Shown: in pieces, positions 7,776 through 16,000 of the stretch
Position numbering within the stretch: position 1 is the stretch's first letter
Layout of the letters: every line of letters starts with the position of its first letter
Source: Oscillatoriales cyanobacterium
GTDB lineage: Bacteria > Cyanobacteriota > Cyanobacteriia > Cyanobacteriales > Microcoleaceae
Assembly: GCA_004292955.1 (NCBI GenBank)
Contig: RDXX01000060.1
Coordinates: 1 to 36,613 of the forward strand
Length of the DNA stretch: 36,613 nucleotides
Direction: 5' to 3'
Notes under the pieces: generated by a model
The model's database searches: none
The model's input: the letters and a program-made list of their open reading frames with translations, nothing else
What the model was told of the DNA's origin: nothing
Made by a program: the position numbers and the translations under genes

Positions 7776-9746
7776 CTAGGAATCAGCCCGCAACTTATCC
7801 AACACCGTCCGATCTTCCAAAGTAGAAGTATCCCCTGTCACCTCCAAACCAGCAGCCAAAGAACGCAACAAACGCCGCATAATCTTTCCGCTGCGAGTTT
7901 TCGGCAAAGCATCGGTAAAGCGAATTTCGCCGGGACGGGCGATCGCCCCAATTTCCTTCACAACGTGCTGCTTCAATTCCTTAATCAATTCATCACTAGG
8001 CTGCTGAGTATTTTGCAACGTCACAAACGCCACAATTTCCTCACCCTTAATCTCATCCGGTTTCCCCACAACCGCAGCTTCCGCCACCGCTGGATGAGAC
8101 ACCAAAGCCGATTCAACTTCCATCGTACCGAGTCGGTGTCCGGCGACATTAATCACGTCGTCAACGCGGCCCATTACCCAGAAATAACCGTCTTTATCTT
8201 TGTGCGCGCCGTCCCCCGCAAAGTACACGAATTGGCCATCTTTTGGGTGCAAATATTCCCAATAAGTGCGGCGGAAGCGATCGGGATCGTTGTAAAGTGT
8301 ACGCATCATTCCCGGCCAAGGATGTTTGACTACTAAATAACCGCCGCTTTGATTAGTTACTGGTTCGCCATCTTGGTCAACGATATCGGCAACAATTCCG
8401 GGGAACGGAAGGGTTGCAGAACCGGGTTTTGTGGGGATTGCACCGGGCAAAGCGGTAATCATAATTCCCCCGGTTTCTGTTTGCCACCAAGTATCGACTA
8501 TCGGACAATTCGAGTTGCCAATTACGCGCTGATACCACATCCAAGCTTCAGGATTGATCGGTTCGCCGACAGTTCCTAACAATCGTAAAGATGATAAATC
8601 TCTGGCATTCGGCAACTCTTCGCCCATCTTCATAAAGGTGCGAATTGCTGTTGGTGCGGTGTAGAAAACAGTGACGCCGTATTTTTCGATTACATCCCAA
8701 AAACAACCGGGATTCGATGCGCGCGGAGCACCTTCGTACATGACAGTTGTTGCACCGTTGGAAAGGGGGCCGTAGACTATGTAACTGTGGCCTGTAATCC
8801 AGCCTACGTCGGCGGTGCACCAGTAGATATCGGTGTCTTGGAGGTCGAAGATCCACTTGGTTGTCATGTGGGTGTAAAGGTTGTAGCCGCCTGTGGTGTG
8901 GACGACTCCTTTCGGTTTGCCGGTACTTCCTGAAGTGTAGAGAATGAATAGCATATCTTCGCTATCCATCGGTTCGGCGGGACAATCTGCGGAGGCGTTT
9001 TTTTGCAATTCGTGCCACCAGCGATCGCGCCCTGGTTCCATCTGCACTTCTTGTTTGGTACGCTGGACGACGAGAACGTTGGTAACGCTAGGTGCAGCGT
9101 TGTTGGCGAGGGCTTTGTCTACTTGTACTTTGAGGCCGACTGCTGCGTCTTTGCGGAAGCCGCCGTCTGCGGTGATGACGAGTTTTGCTTGGCCGTCGTT
9201 GAGGCGATCGCGCAAAGCTTCTGCACTAAATCCGCCAAAAACTACGCTGTGTACTGCACCGATTCTGGCACAGGCTAACATGGCGATCGCAGCTTCGGGA
9301 ATCATGGGCATATAAATGCCGACGCGATCGCCCTTTTGGACACCCAATTCTTTGATGACGTTAGCCATTTGACAGACTTCGCGGTGGAGTTGGGCGTAAG
9401 TCAGGGTGCGGGAGTCTCCGGGTTCGCCTTCCCAGATAAGGGCGGCTTTATTTTTTCGCCAAGTTGTTAAATGTCTGTCCAGACAATTGTAAGAAATGTT
9501 AATTTTACCGTTGACAAACCATTTAGCAAAGGGCGGCTGCCAGTCGAGCACGGTATCCCAGTTTTGAAACCAGTCTAATTCTTGGGTAGCGAGTTCGGCC
9601 CAGAATGCTTGGGGGTCAGCTTTGGCTTTGTCGTAGAGGGCTTGGTACTCTTCTAGGCTTTTGATGTGAGCTTTTTGGGAGAATTCAGCAGGCGGCTGAA
9701 ACAGGCGTTTTTCTTGGAGGATTGATTCGATCGTATCTTGTGACAT
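7776..9746 (-). CDS. acs: Acetyl-CoA synthetase (AMP-forming acetate--CoA ligase)
   Basis: The 656-residue protein has the full length and motif order of Acs. It makes acetyl-CoA from acetate, ATP and CoA through an acetyl-AMP intermediate. The N-terminal segment precedes the ANL adenylation domain, with [19 protein letters not shown] as the P-loop-like motif and WWQTETGG as the adenine/acetate-binding region. The hinge-region [17 protein letters not shown] and the small C-terminal domain carry [11 protein letters not shown], whose Lys621 is the residue usually acetylated to switch the enzyme off. All key parts are present. It is transcribed alone on the minus strand. A copy of its last 57 codons survives as a scar at 6728-6898. 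Confidence 0.97.
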   Translation of the reverse strand: MSQDTIESILQEKRLFQPPAEFSQKAHIKSLEEYQALYDKAKADPQAFWAELATQELDWFQNWDTVLDWQPPFAKWFVNGKINISYNCLDRHLTTWRKNKAALIWEGEPGDSRTLTYAQLHREVCQMANVIKELGVQKGDRVGIYMPMIPEAAIAMLACARIGAVHSVVFGGFSAEALRDRLNDGQAKLVITADGGFRKDAAVGLKVQVDKALANNAAPSVTNVLVVQRTKQEVQMEPGRDRWWHELQKNASADCPAEPMDSEDMLFILYTSGSTGKPKGVVHTTGGYNLYTHMTTKWIFDLQDTDIYWCTADVGWITGHSYIVYGPLSNGATTVMYEGAPRASNPGCFWDVIEKYGVTVFYTAPTAIRTFMKMGEELPNARDLSSLRLLGTVGEPINPEAWMWYQRVIGNSNCPIVDTWWQTETGGIMITALPGAIPTKPGSATLPFPGIVADIVDQDGEPVTNQSGGYLVVKHPWPGMMRTLYNDPDRFRRTYWEYLHPKDGQFVYFAGDGAHKDKDGYFWVMGRVDDVINVAGHRLGTMEVESALVSHPAVAEAAVVGKPDEIKGEEIVAFVTLQNTQQPSDELIKELKQHVVKEIGAIARPGEIRFTDALPKTRSGKIMRRLLRSLAAGLEVTGDTSTLEDRTVLDKLRADS

Positions 9747-9955
9747 CGCTGTTAGTTTTTAGTTAACTTACTCTTTTTAGCTATTTTGTGCATAAGTTGG
9801 GGTAAAAGTATGTTTATTTTCCTTAAGACTTTGAATACTTGTGTAAAAATCGGGATCGATTACCGATTACCAATTACCTAATTTTCATCAAAGAGATACT
9901 GAATGGGCATCAGTTTTGATCCGGGCATTTTTTTATGCTTTGAATTTGCGGAGTT

Positions 9956-9985
9956 TTGCTATTTCTATGAAAATGCTTTTATAAT
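9956..9985 (+). promoter_or_regulatory. Candidate sigma-70-type promoter for the nuclease gene
   Basis: TTGCTA (9956-9961) and TATAAT (9980-9985) are separated by 18 bases and lie about 33 bases before the start codon of the next gene. A HIP1-like GCGATCGC lies in the leader. This is consensus matching only. Confidence 0.35.
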
Positions 9986-10018
9986 ATAGTTGAATGGATC
10001 AGCGATCGCACAAAAGCC

Positions 10019-10678
10019 ATGACTCAAAATTTAGAAGCAAGCCAACTTTCGTTAAATGACGTTCGCCACCTTCTCAAACTCGAAGAGTTAGAAGGAGAAG
10101 GCTTCACTGATTTTTTCTCTCTGGAACCGCTGACAGAATCAGAACAGCAGGAACTATTGAAACTTAGAAATGACTTTCGACGATACCTATCCGCCGGAAA
10201 AGTTTCAGAAGAACTCGTTAAGTTTTTAGTGCTTTCACCTTTGATGAGATTAACAGGATTTTTTGATATTCCGATCGTACTGACAATGGAGGATAGCATA
10301 CCCATTGAAGTTGAAGATAAGGATACTTTAATTAAAGGCCGGTTGGATATTTTAGCAGTAAATCAGCCGGATGCGGAGATAGGGGCGACACCGTTTTGGA
10401 TTTTGGTAGTGGAGGCGAAAAATAGTGCGATCGCTCCTTTGGCCGGTTTGCCACAATTGCTGACTTATGCTTATAAAAGTTTGCAGCAGCAATCGTCAGT
10501 TTGGGGATTGACTACGAATGGGGAAAGTTATCGGTTTGTGCGGGTGACGCGGGGGAATCCTTGCACTTATCAGATTTTACCGGAATTGAATTTGATTGAT
10601 AGAGAGCGATCGCTCTTGTTGGCGCAAGTGTTGAAAGCGATTTGCAAGTTGCAGAATGTGCAGTTACAGTTGGCGTAA
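10019..10678 (+). CDS. HsdR-N-like PD-(D/E)XK nuclease domain protein
   Basis: This 219-residue protein resembles the N-terminal nuclease domain of type I restriction subunit R and the stand-alone proteins of COG2810. Visible catalytic pattern: GRLDILAV (107-114, Asp110), WILVVEAKN (127-135, Glu132-x-Lys134), then LPQLLTYAYKSL (144-155), where the Gln belongs to the conserved Q-x-x-x-Y helix. No helicase, methylase or specificity gene adjoins it, so it is not part of a complete type I system. Such orphan proteins are often annotated as restriction endonuclease subunit R without tested function. It is followed after 51 bases by a toxin-antitoxin pair, consistent with an accessory island. Intact catalytic residues suggest an active nuclease. 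Confidence 0.72.
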   Translation: MTQNLEASQLSLNDVRHLLKLEELEGEGFTDFFSLEPLTESEQQELLKLRNDFRRYLSAGKVSEELVKFLVLSPLMRLTGFFDIPIVLTMEDSIPIEVEDKDTLIKGRLDILAVNQPDAEIGATPFWILVVEAKNSAIAPLAGLPQLLTYAYKSLQQQSSVWGLTTNGESYRFVRVTRGNPCTYQILPELNLIDRERSLLLAQVLKAICKLQNVQLQLA

Positions 10679-10729
10679 GATGATACAATTGGTTGCTTAT
10701 CAGTTATCCTGTAGATAGGCGACAGTTTG

Positions 10730-10978
10730 ATGAATTATCAAGTTGAGTTTAAGCCGAAAGCAGTCAAAGATTTAGCATCTTTGCCAGCAGAGGTACAACA
10801 CCGAGTTTTGACCAAGATTGAGTTAATGCAAAATAACCTAGCAGGAGATGTGAAACGCTTAACTAATTATACGCCCGAATATCGGTTGCGGGTAGGAGAT
10901 TACCGAGTTTTGTTTGAAATTGAGGGAGATGTTTTGGTAATCTACCGCGTCAAACACAGAAAAGATGCTTACTCTTAA
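10730..10978 (+). CDS. RelE/ParE-family toxin
   Basis: From ATG 10730-10732 the product is 82 residues (a TTG three bases earlier is less likely). It has the RelE/ParE fold signature: YQVEFKPKAVKDLASLP at the start, the helix pair around VLTKIELM, and the C-terminal strands YRLRVGDYRVLFEI, VLVIYRVKHRKDAY. The Arg residues in YRLRVGDYR and the HRKDAY end match RelE-type ribosome-dependent mRNA interferases, although ParE gyrase toxins share the fold, so the target is uncertain. The antitoxin follows 19 bases downstream, a toxin-first order. Confidence 0.85.
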   Translation: MNYQVEFKPKAVKDLASLPAEVQHRVLTKIELMQNNLAGDVKRLTNYTPEYRLRVGDYRVLFEIEGDVLVIYRVKHRKDAYS

Positions 10979-10997
10979 ACGATTGGAGGAAATACCC

Positions 10998-11201
10998 ATG
11001 ATTCAGTTACATCCTGAGTTTATTACCAAAAATGGCAAAAAGGAATTTGCGGTGATACCTTACGAAGAATTTGAAGCATTGCAAGAATTAATTGCTGATA
11101 TAGAAGATTTGATGGATTTGAGGGCGGCGAAGGAAGAAGAGGCAAATCAGCCTTCTGTGCCGCTAGCAGAGGTGAAGAGACTGTTAGGATTAGAGACATA
11201 A
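10998..11201 (+). CDS. Phd/YefM-type antitoxin
   Basis: ATG 10998-11000 is preceded by a strong ribosome-binding site GGAGG (10984-10988), which decides against an upstream in-frame start at 10965. The 67-residue product has the sequence style of the C-terminal part of cyanobacterial Phd/YefM antitoxins: KKEFAVIPYEEFEALQELIADIEDLMDLR, then an Ala/Glu-rich linker and a terminal helix (VPLAEVKRLLGL) that would wrap the toxin. The usual N-terminal DNA-binding half is short here, so self-repression may be weak. It neutralises the RelE-like protein encoded just upstream. Confidence 0.78.
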   Translation: MIQLHPEFITKNGKKEFAVIPYEEFEALQELIADIEDLMDLRAAKEEEANQPSVPLAEVKRLLGLET

Positions 11202-11237
11202 ATTTGCGATCGATATTGTTGTCTTATACGGTTGTAA

Positions 11238-11260
11238 GATCGCCCTTAGGAAGGGCGATC
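11238..11260. terminator. Perfect hairpin between convergent genes
   Basis: GATCGCCCTT (11238-11247) and AAGGGCGATC (11251-11260) form a perfect 10-base stem with a 3-base loop. It lies between the antitoxin gene and the convergent small membrane protein gene. No T-run follows, so it may be a HIP1-containing palindrome that limits readthrough. Confidence 0.45.
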
Positions 11261-11270
11261 GCATCCGATG

Positions 11271-11492
11271 TTATTTTGATGGTGGAATAGTGCGATCGAT
11301 CGCAGGAATTGGCGGTTGTTGGGGATTGGGAGTGGTGATGTAGGTTGTGGCTAAGGGAATTAGGGCGATCGCGATCGGCACTACAACTTCCTGGATCAAC
11401 CACTTGATGTTTGAATTGTCAGATTTTTTCACTGGATTTACCTTTTTAGCTAATTTGGTCTGGTTTTGTGGAAGCCGTTTTAAAATCTTCAT
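11271..11492 (-). CDS. Small single-pass membrane protein of unknown function
   Basis: The 73-residue product has a strongly basic N-terminus (KILKRLPQNQTKLAKKVNPVKK), one hydrophobic segment (about 35-53, VVVPIAIALIPLATTYI) and a proline-rich tail. By the positive-inside rule the basic end is cytoplasmic. I do not recognise a family. An AGAAGGGA stretch lies a few bases before the ATG, giving a plausible ribosome-binding site. It faces the antitoxin gene and is divergent from the AAA operon, so it may belong to the accessory island. Confidence 0.5.
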   Translation of the reverse strand: MKILKRLPQNQTKLAKKVNPVKKSDNSNIKWLIQEVVVPIAIALIPLATTYITTPNPQQPPIPAIDRTIPPSK

Positions 11493-11603
11493 TTAATTCA
11501 TTCCCTTCTCTACAATTTCAAATGTACGCTAACTTCCTGAGTATTATTTATTTGCAAAATAACTCCGACAAAATTATCACTTGCCTGGTAATTACCCAGT
11601 TTG

Positions 11604-11670
11604 TTCACAATTGAGGTGAAGGATTTGTGAAAAAACTTTCACAAATTAGCTGAGTTTGTCAATTTGTGAA
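11604..11670. promoter_or_regulatory. Cluster of TTTGTGAA half-sites (candidate operator)
   Basis: Four related octamers lie within 67 bases: TTCACAA at 11604-11610, TTTGTGAA at 11624-11631, TTCACAAA at 11638-11645 and TTTGTGAA at 11663-11670. The middle two form a perfect inverted repeat with 10-base arms (ATTTGTGAAA / TTTCACAAAT, 11623-11646) and a 4-base centre. The cluster ends 78 bases before the HTH-AAA gene. The arrangement suggests a dimeric regulator, perhaps the HTH protein encoded downstream. That link is inference. Confidence 0.5.
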
Positions 11671-11747
11671 ATGAAACTGACTATCCGGGCTGAAGCTAAA
11701 AACTGTGGTAAATTAGTAAGACTGGTAGGTAAAGTGCTAAGGCAGGT

Positions 11748-13052
11748 ATGCGGATGATGGAACAAAAAGACTTTGAGGAAAAGTACGAAAAGCTCAACTA
11801 CAATCAGCGTCAGGTACTCAAGCTATTTTTGCAGGATAATTCAGATGAAGCGATCGCTGAATTGCTACACGTCACAGAATCAGATGTCAGACATCATATT
11901 TCAAAGATATGTCAGTTATTTAATTTTAAAAATAAACCGGGCGAACGTTTCCCACAGCGTCATAAATTAATTCCGCTATTTGCCAAGTATAAACCTGAAT
12001 TAGTTAGCAATAAATTAAAAGAAACTTGTGGAATTTCCCCTGACAATTTAGAAGAAGTTAAATTTTACTATGTAGAACGCGATTGTGAGCGTAAATGTTA
12101 TGATAAAATTTTAGAAGATGGAGCGCTGATTCGCATTAAAGCTCCTCAAAAAATGGGCAAGACTTTACTCGTGGATAGAATTCTCGATCGCGCATCGGAA
12201 GCAGGTTATAAAACTGCACTCCTCAGTTTTGAGGACTCTGATAGTGAGGTTTTGGGAGATTACCGGAAATTATTGCAGTGGTTATGTGTTACTCTGGCTG
12301 ATTTACTGGATTTGGAGGATAAATTAGTCGAACATTGGAATGACACTTTAGGTGGCATTAATCCAAACGTGACTAAATATTTAGAACGGTATTTATTCAA
12401 AGATTTCGATCAACCTTTGGTACTGGTATTAGAGAAAGTAGACCTGGTTTTTGAGCAAGCTACTTTTAATGTTGATTTCTGTCGTTTACTGCGTGCGTGG
12501 CATGATACAGCTAAAAGAAACGATCGCCGTAGTGCAATTTGGAAAAAAATCCGATTAATTGTCGTTCATGCTACAGAAGTTTACAGTTCTCTGGATATCA
12601 ACTCATCGCCTTTGGCGGGTGTTGGGTTTACACCACCTTTGCCAGATTTTACCGTGGACGAAGTGAAGCAGTTAGCACGGCAGTACCGACATAATTGGCT
12701 GAGTGAGGCCGATATTCAACAACTTATGGTAATGTTTGGCGGCTATCCTTATTTGGTGCAAACTGCTTTTGCTTACCTGCAAACATCTGAATCTTGTTTG
12801 ACTAAGCTTTTGGAAATTTCACCTACTGCACAAAGTCCATTTATCAATCACTTACGAGAACTTTTGGGCAAGCTAGAAGAATGTCCAGAACTCATAGAAG
12901 TTTACCGAGAACTTGTAAAAAAAAATCAACCGATGATCCTGAAAACTCATCAAACATTTAAGTTAGAAAGTATGGGATTGCTGCGAGTCAAAAATAATGA
13001 TTGTTTTCCCCGCTGCGATTTGTACCGTCAATATTTCTCCCAATGTCTATGA
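11748..13052 (+). CDS. HTH (LuxR/GerE-like) - AAA-like ATPase protein
   Basis: The 434-residue protein starts with a helix-turn-helix of LuxR/GerE type (about 14-60: LNYNQRQVLKLFLQDNSDE, then LLHVTESDVRHHISKICQLF). A linker (IPLFAKYKPELV) leads to an AAA-like STAND-type ATPase domain. Walker A is IKAPQKMGKTLL (130-141). At the Walker B position, LVLVLEKVDLVF (224-235) has Glu-Lys where the family normally has Asp-Glu, so hydrolysis may be lost. The C-terminal part has the PYLVQTAFAYL sensor-like helix and a winged-helix segment. It overlaps the next gene by four bases (ATGA), so the two are translationally coupled. In cyanobacteria this family is thought to sense or signal in conflict systems, but no function is established. 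A TTTGTGAA cluster upstream suggests autoregulation. Confidence 0.75.
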   Translation: MRMMEQKDFEEKYEKLNYNQRQVLKLFLQDNSDEAIAELLHVTESDVRHHISKICQLFNFKNKPGERFPQRHKLIPLFAKYKPELVSNKLKETCGISPDNLEEVKFYYVERDCERKCYDKILEDGALIRIKAPQKMGKTLLVDRILDRASEAGYKTALLSFEDSDSEVLGDYRKLLQWLCVTLADLLDLEDKLVEHWNDTLGGINPNVTKYLERYLFKDFDQPLVLVLEKVDLVFEQATFNVDFCRLLRAWHDTAKRNDRRSAIWKKIRLIVVHATEVYSSLDINSSPLAGVGFTPPLPDFTVDEVKQLARQYRHNWLSEADIQQLMVMFGGYPYLVQTAFAYLQTSESCLTKLLEISPTAQSPFINHLRELLGKLEECPELIEVYRELVKKNQPMILKTHQTFKLESMGLLRVKNNDCFPRCDLYRQYFSQCL

Positions 13053-16000
13053 CTTATCAATATATAGCTGAATCAACTCTCCCAGCAGATACCCCAACCT
13101 ATGTCACCCGAGAAGCTGACAGTCAGCTTTATCAATCGTTGCTAGAAGGTAAACTTTGTTATGTTTTCAATTCTCGCAAAATCGGTAAGTCTAGCTTAGC
13201 TCTTCAAACGATCGAGCGACTGGGAAAAAAAGGTGTTCGATCGGTTTTTATTGACCTGTCTAGTGACGAGACGAAGTTAGAGCATCCCGAACAGTGGTAT
13301 GCTAATATACTTGATACTTTGGCTTATGAATTAGACCTTGATGTTGATTTAAAAAGCTGGTTGGAGGAACGAAATTGGCTGTCTCCCTTGCGTAGATTTC
13401 GCGAATTTATTGAATTGGTGATGCTGTCGCAGGTTTCCGAAAAAATAGTCATTTTTATTGATGAAATCGATAGCGTTCTCAGTTTAAATTTTTCGGCAGA
13501 CGATCTATTTGCTTTTATCAGAAGTTGCTACAATCGCCGTACCCAAAATGTAGAATACAATCGCATTACTTTTTGTCTGTTGGGCGTGGCGACACCTTCG
13601 GATTTGATTCAACATAAAAAACGCACGTCGTTTAATATCGGTCAAGCCATTGAATTAAAAGGTTTCACTAAGGAACAAGCTGCACCTTTAGCGAAAGGTT
13701 TAGAAGGAAAAGTAAATGACCCCATTCAGGTTTTAAATGAGATTTTAGACTGGACGGGCGGACAGCCTTTTTTGACTCAAAAACTCTGTAAAATTGTCCT
13801 AGAAAAAGCAGAAACCTGCAATCCTGACATTGCCGAACTGGTACAAGCTTACATTATTAATAATTGGGAAGCGAACGACAATCCCGAACATATCGGCACA
13901 ATTCGCGATCGCATTCTCAGCAACCAACAGCGTACCAGCCAACTCCTCGGCATCTACCAGCAAATTATTACCCCCCCTAACCCCCCCTTGCTAAGGGGGG
14001 GGACAGATAGCACTGATTCTCCCTTACTAAGCAGGGCGAAAGATAGCACTAATTCTCCTTTAGCAGAGGACAAAAAAACCAATCTTACTCCCCCCCTTAC
14101 CAAGGGGGGGCTGGGGGGGGTCGCCCCTTTAGCAGAGGACAAAAAAACCAATCTTACTCCCCCCCTTACCAAGGGGGGGCTGGGGGGGGTCGCCGCCGAT
14201 AATAGTCCCGACCAAATGGAATTACAACTCTCAGGATTGGTCGTCAAACGCAACCGATATCTACAAGTTTACAACCGCATATACGCCGCAATTTTCAACC
14301 TCGATTGGGTACAGCAAGAATTAGCAAAACTCCGCCCCTACCAGGAAAACTTCGCCGCTTGGATCGCCTCAAATCGTCAAGATACTTCGCGACTGTTGCG
14401 CGGCAAAGCGTTGGATGATGCGTTGCAGTGGAAAGTGGGGAAACGTTTAAGCGATGAGGATAATGATTTTTTAGATGCCTGTCGAGATGATGAACGGCAA
14501 GAATTGAGGACATCTAATGAATTCTTCAAAGAAGTTCGCAGACAATTTAGGGAAATTGTCAAAATTGAAGAAGCTGGACACGATGCGTTAAAACTTTTTC
14601 AGTCGAAGGGAACGCAAAGAGAAGCCTTGCGGGCAGCTATCAAAGCAGGAGAAGATTTAAAGAAATGGATACCGGATAATCCCCCGGTTTCCGAATATCC
14701 CGTTACCAGTCCTCTGTTAGCTTTGCAGGGAATTCTCGCTAAAATTCGCGAACGCCCTGTATTTGTCGGAGATAACCGCTCGGTAACAAGCATTAGTTTT
14801 AGCCCAACGGGGGATGTGATCGCCATTACTTCAGTTTACAAAACCGCCAAATTGTGGGATTTCCAAGGTAACTGCTTGGCAACATTCACTGGACATGAAT
14901 TTATAGAAAATGTCAGTTTTAGCCCGACTGGAGATAAAATCGCTACTGCCTCAAATGACAAAACCGCCAAATTGTGGGACTTGCAGGGTCACTGCTTGGT
15001 AACATTCACTGGACATAAATCATTGATAAAAAATGTCAGTTTTAGCCCGACTGGAGATAAAATCGCTACTGCCTCAAATGACAAAACCGCCAAATTGTGG
15101 GACTTGCAGGGCAACTGCTTGGTAACATTCACCGGACATAAGAACGGGGTAACAAGTGTCTGTTTTAGTCACACACGAGAAGTTATCGCTACTACCTCAG
15201 AGGACGGCACAGCTAAATTGTGGGACTTGCAGGGCAACTGCTTAGTGACTTTCACCGGACATAAAAACTCGGTAACAAGTGTCAGTTTTAGCCCAAATGG
15301 AGATGCGATCGCTACTGCCTCATCTGACGCCACTGCCAAATTGTGGGATTTGCAGGGCAAATGTTTGGTAACATTCAGTGGACATAATGGCTGGATAAAT
15401 AGTGTCAGTTTTAGCCCGAATGGAGATGCGATCGCTACTGCTTCAAGAGAGGGTACCGCCAAATTGTGGGACTTACAAGGCAACTGCTTGGCGACTTTCA
15501 CCGGACATAAAAACTGGGTAACAAGTGTCAGTTTTAGCCCAAATGGAGATGCGATCGCTACTGCCTCATCTGACGCCACTGCCAAATTGTGGGATTTGCA
15601 GAGCAAATGCTTGATCGCATTCACCAGACATAAAAACTGGGTAACAAGTGTCAGTTTTAGTCCGAAAGGAGATGCGATCGCTACTGCCTCATTTGACAAA
15701 ACCGCCAAATTATGGGATTTACAGGGCAATTGCTTGGTAACATTCATCGGACATAATCAATCGGTATGGAGTATCAGTTTTAGCCCGAAGGTCAATGCGC
15801 TGGCTACTGCCTCAAATGACAAAACCGCCAAATTATGGGATTTACAGGGCAATTGCTTGGTAACATTCACCGGACATAATCAATCGGTATGGAGTATCAG
15901 TTTTAGCCCCAAAGGAGATACGATCGCTACTGCCTCATCTGACGCCACTGCCAAATTGTGGGATTTGCAGGGCAAATGTTTGGTAACATTCACCGGACAT

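Noticed and set aside
7704..8336. 210-codon plus-strand frame opposite acs
   Set aside because: It lies antisense to the well-conserved C-terminal half of acetyl-CoA synthetase and shows no protein-like composition.
13954..14253. Antisense frame across the palindromic insert
   Set aside because: The palindromic repeats encode similar Pro/Gly-rich peptides on both strands. The sense frame is part of a clear ATPase-WD40 gene.
15169..15747. 192-codon open frame antisense to the WD40 region (also 16003-16200 minus)
   Set aside because: It is a shadow of the highly regular 123-base WD40 repeats, which keep the antisense frame open. No ribosome-binding site or domain.
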